From the NCBI GenBank assembly GCA_020025755.1, contig JAHHRO010000039.1, positions 1 through 16,842 on the forward strand: DNA of 16,842 bases, given 5' to 3'. Shown here in pieces: positions 14,459 to 16,842 of the stretch. The stretch's first letter is position 1, and each line of letters opens with the position of its first letter. Made by a program: the position numbers and the translations under genes. Source of the stretch: Butyricicoccus sp. (GTDB lineage: Bacteria; Bacillota; Clostridia; Oscillospirales; Butyricicoccaceae). Under the pieces are notes generated by a model. That model was given only the letters and a program-made list of their open reading frames with translations. It was not told the origin of the DNA and made no database searches.

Positions 14459-15265
14459 TTAAAAACGATCTAAAAAGCTATGTGTACCAGCTTCATCACG
14501 CCAGCCCAGAATCTTTGCCGTATTCACATTCTTGACTGCATTTAAGATATTTGCTTCGATCTGCGGATTCTCGGCTGCCAGCTTCGCAATGAGGGCTTTC
14601 ACTTCCGCACGCTTGGTATTACCTTCTTTGGTATGTGCCGGACAAGCACAGGGCAAAAATTGCAGCGAGCTTGCCTCCACCCATGCAGTGACCGCCGCTT
14701 CTCTTACGAGATATAGAGGACGGATGAGTTCCATGCCTGCGTAATTGGCACTTTTAAGGTGGGGCAGCATCGCCTGAATCTGACCGCCATACAATAATCC
14801 CATCAGCACCGTCTCAATGGCATCATCGTAATGGTGCCCAAGCGCGATTTTATTACAGCCGCGTCGTTTTGCCTCCGTATATAAATAGCCGCGCCGCATC
14901 TTTGCGCACAAAAAACAAGGGTTTTCTGCAGCGTGATTGCCTGCTACTTTCAGTACATTGGTATCAAATATTTCCAGTGGTAATCCCAGATGCTCCATAT
15001 TCTCTTGGATCTGCTGACGATTTTCCGGCGCATATCCGGGGTCCATTGCAAGGCAAATGAGCTCAAACGGAATCCCACTATGTCGCTGATAATCTTTGAG
15101 CAGCAGCGCAAGCAATGCAGAATCCTTGCCGCCCGAAATGCAAACCGCAATGCGATCCCCATCGGATATCAGTTTATATTGCCGAATCACTTTCACAAAG
15201 GGATCGCGTATTTTTTTTGAAAATTTTGTATGTAAAAGAGTCTCGATTTCCTGAAGTTCCATCAT
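14459..15265 (-). CDS. ttcA: TtcA-family tRNA 2-thiocytidine synthetase-like protein
   Basis: PP-loop ATP pyrophosphatase of about 268 aa. SGGKDSALL (44-52) binds ATP. C117-F-L-C120 and C206/C208 fit the three-Cys iron-sulfur cluster of TtcA, which adds sulfur to cytidine 32 of some tRNAs. GHHYDDAIETVLM (143-155) is the conserved PP-loop partner motif of the TtcA/TilS superfamily. The CxxC and late Cys favour TtcA over TilS, but anaerobic Firmicutes have several TtcA-like paralogues of uncertain substrate. Start: AGGAGG (15271-15276) stands 5 bases before ATG 15265 and 8 bases before the adjoining ATG 15262. An in-frame TTG at 15313 is unlikely because it lies in the leader inverted repeat. 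Confidence 0.85.
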   Translation of the reverse strand: MMELQEIETLLHTKFSKKIRDPFVKVIRQYKLISDGDRIAVCISGGKDSALLALLLKDYQRHSGIPFELICLAMDPGYAPENRQQIQENMEHLGLPLEIFDTNVLKVAGNHAAENPCFLCAKMRRGYLYTEAKRRGCNKIALGHHYDDAIETVLMGLLYGGQIQAMLPHLKSANYAGMELIRPLYLVREAAVTAWVEASSLQFLPCACPAHTKEGNTKRAEVKALIAKLAAENPQIEANILNAVKNVNTAKILGWRDEAGTHSFLDRF

Positions 15266-15293
15266 GCTATCCTCCTGTCTTTCTATGATGCCA

Positions 15294-15321
15294 GAATTCC
15301 TTTCACTTGTCAAAGGAATTC
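15294..15321 (-). promoter_or_regulatory. Inverted repeat in the TtcA-like gene leader
   Basis: A perfect 10-bp inverted repeat, GAATTCCTTT (15294-15303) and AAAGGAATTC (15312-15321), with an 8-base loop. It falls between the predicted transcription start (about 15329) and the ribosome site, so it could be a repressor operator or an RNA leader hairpin. No T tract follows on the minus strand, so it is not a terminator. Confidence 0.5.
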
Positions 15322-15335
15322 ACGCAGACAGCTAT

Positions 15336-15364
15336 TGTATATTATGCATAAATTTATTCTTCAA
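15336..15364 (-). promoter_or_regulatory. Promoter of the TtcA-like gene
   Basis: Minus strand: TTGAAG (15364-15359), 17 bp, then TATACA (15341-15336). The leader to the ATG is about 65 bases. Confidence 0.6.
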
Positions 15365-15570
15365 TTTTTATCTATTTAGTATAGGTCAATCGTTGCATTT
15401 TTTTATCAGTTCGTGTATGATAATTATAGAAAAAGTCAATGGCATAAAGCAAAGATCGTCTTACTCTCGTATCTTCTATTGCTTTTGATGCTTAGAACAT
15501 TTATTGCATTACCAATCAAATTATATTTTGCTATTTATCTCTTTTCTCTACCTTCTCTTTCTCTTTTTCA
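15365..15570. other. AT-rich gap without a supported gene
   Basis: This gap is clearly richer in A and T than its neighbours and has frequent stop codons on both strands. Short frames such as ATG 15418 (MIIIEKVNGIK...) lack a convincing ribosome site or family features, so I call no gene. It lies between the TtcA-like promoter and two terminators. Confidence 0.5.
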
Positions 15571-15600
15571 AGAAAAACACACTATATAGTGTGTTTTTCT
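15571..15600. terminator. Perfect 30-bp palindrome, hairpin terminator
   Basis: The 30 bases are a perfect palindrome (15 + 15, centre TATA, arms holding AACACAC / GTGTGTT), which gives a stem of about 13 bp with a short loop. T-rich sequence follows on plus (TTTTTCTGTTTTC). On minus there is TTTTTCTT. It is the second barrier after the hydrolase terminator. Confidence 0.7.
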
Positions 15601-15627
15601 GTTTTCTCAGTGGTTTCTATACAATAC

Positions 15628-15654
15628 AAAAGGGCGATTTCAGATCGCCCTTTT
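15628..15654 (-). terminator. Intrinsic terminator of the alpha/beta hydrolase gene
   Basis: AAAAGGGCGAT (15628-15638) pairs with ATCGCCCTTTT (15644-15654), a perfect 11-bp stem with a 5-base loop. It lies 7 bases past the stop codon. On the minus strand TTTTGTATTGTAT follows. It can also work on plus. Confidence 0.85.
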
Positions 15655-15661
15655 CTTTTCG

Positions 15662-16447
15662 TTATCGATTTGCCTTTTCGTCTTGTACCTTCCAATGGAT
15701 CGGGGCTGCATCTGGCACTTCCTTTTCCAGCAGAAAATTCAAACAATTCAAAGAAAAACGCGCGGGAGACTCTGCCGCGACAAAATGACTTCCGCGCAGA
15801 ACCGCCATCTGTGCATGCGGTATTTCATGCGCCATTGCCTGTGTATGAGACAGACGAACCATGTCATGATCTCCAACGATTACGAGGGTCTGCTGTTCAA
15901 TGAGCTGCAAATCGCGCAGCCGCACCCCATACCCTCGTGTCATGAGTGCAAGCACATCTCTTTTCCAACGGATATTTGAATCTAGCGGAGCCAGTGCTGT
16001 CATCAACCCCACCGTTGGATACAACGGCAGCTGCACCCACGGTACAATACCGCGCAGCATGGAGACATTTGCGCCATTCAGAATCAGCTTATCCACACGC
16101 TGTGGATAGAGCATCGTAAACTTGATCGCAAGATTTCCACCATCACTAAATCCCAGAAGATGTGCCTTCTCGATCCCTAATCCATTGAGTAGCGCACAGA
16201 GATCCTCTGCCATAGAGTCAAAGTCAAGATGTACTGTCCCGCGCCCTGAGCGTCCATGCCCACGGCTATCCACTGCAATGACACGAAAGAAGTGTGAAAG
16301 ATATGGGATGCACTTTTCAAAATAGGTGCTGTCCTCGCCGTTACCATGCAGCAAAATCAAAGGTGTGCCACTTCCCCAGCTATAATACGCAATCTGTGTA
16401 TCTGGGCGTGCTATATACTGTACATCAAACTGCACACAATCAGACAT
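15662..16447 (-). CDS. Alpha/beta hydrolase
   Basis: Protein of about 261 aa with an alpha/beta-hydrolase fold. Oxyanion region LLHGNGED 32-39, nucleophile elbow GFSDGG with Ser101, acid Asp195 in IVGDHD, and His221 in RGSHFVAAE complete the triad. Substrate unknown; the close esterase, peptidase and hydrolase branches share these motifs. No signal peptide, so probably cytoplasmic. Start: ATG 16445-16447, 10 bases after GAGAGG. A TTG two codons upstream is closer (4-5 bases), so a 263-aa form is possible. It stands alone, with its own promoter and terminator. Confidence 0.88.
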   Translation of the reverse strand: MSDCVQFDVQYIARPDTQIAYYSWGSGTPLILLHGNGEDSTYFEKCIPYLSHFFRVIAVDSRGHGRSGRGTVHLDFDSMAEDLCALLNGLGIEKAHLLGFSDGGNLAIKFTMLYPQRVDKLILNGANVSMLRGIVPWVQLPLYPTVGLMTALAPLDSNIRWKRDVLALMTRGYGVRLRDLQLIEQQTLVIVGDHDMVRLSHTQAMAHEIPHAQMAVLRGSHFVAAESPARFSLNCLNFLLEKEVPDAAPIHWKVQDEKANR

Positions 16448-16480
16448 TTCCAAAAAACCTCTCTTGTTTATTTGGGTATT

Positions 16481-16509
16481 ATTTTACACCTTTTCCTTCA
16501 GAATAGCAA
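16481..16509 (-). promoter_or_regulatory. Promoter of the alpha/beta hydrolase gene
   Basis: Minus strand: TTGCTA (16509-16504), 17 bp, then TAAAAT (16486-16481). The transcript start is about 30 bases before the ATG. Confidence 0.55.
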
Positions 16510-16574
16510 AGCATTTTCCCAAACTTCATAAAAAAATCATAATTACATAGGTTTCTTACCCATTTCTATTTGAG

Positions 16575-16608
16575 AGAACAAAAAAGCAGACTCCTTCGAG
16601 TCTGCTTT
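16575..16608 (-). terminator. Intrinsic terminator after the 5S rRNA gene
   Basis: Minus strand: AAAGCAGACTC (16608-16598), GAAG loop, GAGTCTGCTTT (16593-16583), then TTTTGTTC. A perfect 11-bp stem with a T tract a few bases after the mature 5S end. Confidence 0.9.
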
Positions 16609-16610
16609 GT

Positions 16611-16725
<115 letters not shown>

Positions 16726-16726
<1 letters not shown>

Positions 16727-16757
16727 TTACTTTTCTTTTCCAGAAAAGAAAAGTAAG
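16726..16757 (-). repeat. 14-bp-stem hairpin at the 5' end of the 5S rRNA gene
   Basis: CTTACTTTTCTTTT (16726-16739) and AAAAGAAAAGTAAG (16744-16757) are perfectly complementary with a CCAG loop. The stem ends within a base of the mature 5S 5' end. It may mark the processing site of the precursor RNA (inference), and its A/T-rich stem is unlike the neighbouring rRNA. Confidence 0.7.
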
Positions 16758-16842
16758 ACAAAAGAAAAGCGAATTTGCTTCGCGCCATAGACGCTTTTGC
16801 CACTCTCTATTCTGTACAGAGAAATATTTTAGAAAGCTTACA
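16758..16842 (-). other. Probable 23S-5S spacer, incomplete at the window edge
   Basis: No gene is visible. Short inverted repeats occur: GCGAA/TTCGC (around 16780-16795) and TCTCT/AGAGA (around 16805-16823). No sequence typical of the 23S 3' end appears, so the 23S gene, if present, lies beyond the edge. Confidence 0.4.

Noticed and set aside
15504..15788. Plus-strand frame with hydrophobic start (MHYQSNYILLF...)
   Set aside because: The hydrophobicity comes from T-rich DNA. The frame runs through both hairpin terminators into the antisense of the hydrolase and has no ribosome site.

Overview
The window looks like a piece of a Firmicutes (Clostridia) chromosome, most likely a gut-type Oscillospirales/Butyricicoccus-like anaerobe. 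The evidence is GGAGG-type ribosome binding sites, sigma-A promoters often with an extended -10 (TGn-TATAAT), a short clostridial-type PstS lipoprotein, an LTA-synthase family enzyme, a clostridial GyrI/zinc-ribbon protein and a Firmicutes-type 5S rRNA. Base composition is near balanced, except for an AT-rich gap around 15.32-15.57 kb. The lineage below class level is inference.

Layout. (1) 0.19-2.14 kb, minus strand: a tight three-gene operon of an ABC-type ATPase, a dCMP deaminase and a one-TM protein of unknown function. (2) 2.31-2.86 kb, plus: a small membrane protein with two CxxC pairs. (3) 2.90-4.54 kb, minus: a WYL-domain HTH regulator followed by a GyrI-like/zinc-ribbon protein that appears to have its own promoter with a palindrome at the start site. 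(4) 4.54-9.10 kb, plus: the phosphate uptake operon pstS-pstC-pstA-pstB-phoU, with a repeat-rich PhoP-box-like control region, a stem-loop between pstS and pstC and a clear terminator. (5) 9.13-11.17 kb, plus: a lipoteichoic-acid-synthase-like membrane sulfatase with its own promoter. (6) 11.19-11.34 kb: a ~150-bp MITE-like element ending exactly at the stop codon of a minus-strand MutT/Nudix gene (to 11.73 kb). (7) 11.79-12.03 kb, minus: what looks like a decayed small-protein gene that keeps a good promoter and a 3' hairpin. (8) 12.2-14.4 kb, plus: an iron-type alcohol dehydrogenase and a type I L-asparaginase in one operon. (9) 14.46-15.27 kb, minus: a TtcA-family tRNA-thiolation enzyme with an inverted repeat in its leader. 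(10) 15.3-15.66 kb: AT-rich non-coding DNA ending in two tandem hairpin terminators. (11) 15.66-16.45 kb, minus: an alpha/beta hydrolase. (12) 16.58-16.84 kb, minus: a 5S rRNA gene with terminator, a 14-bp-stem hairpin touching its 5' end, and what is probably the spacer to a 23S gene lying outside the window.

How it works together. The core is a complete high-affinity phosphate importer (PstS captures phosphate, PstC/PstA form the channel, PstB drives it) with the regulator PhoU. The neighbouring polyglycerolphosphate-polymer enzyme fits a phosphate/cell-envelope theme, but it is separated from phoU by a terminator and has its own promoter. The other genes are small housekeeping or catabolic units. 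I found no CRISPR array, toxin-antitoxin pair, prophage or defence system. The most interesting signals are regulatory or relics: the repeat architecture in front of pstS, the palindrome and start-codon hairpin of the GyrI/zinc-ribbon gene, the MITE-like element beside mutT, and the decayed small gene at 11.8-12.0 kb.
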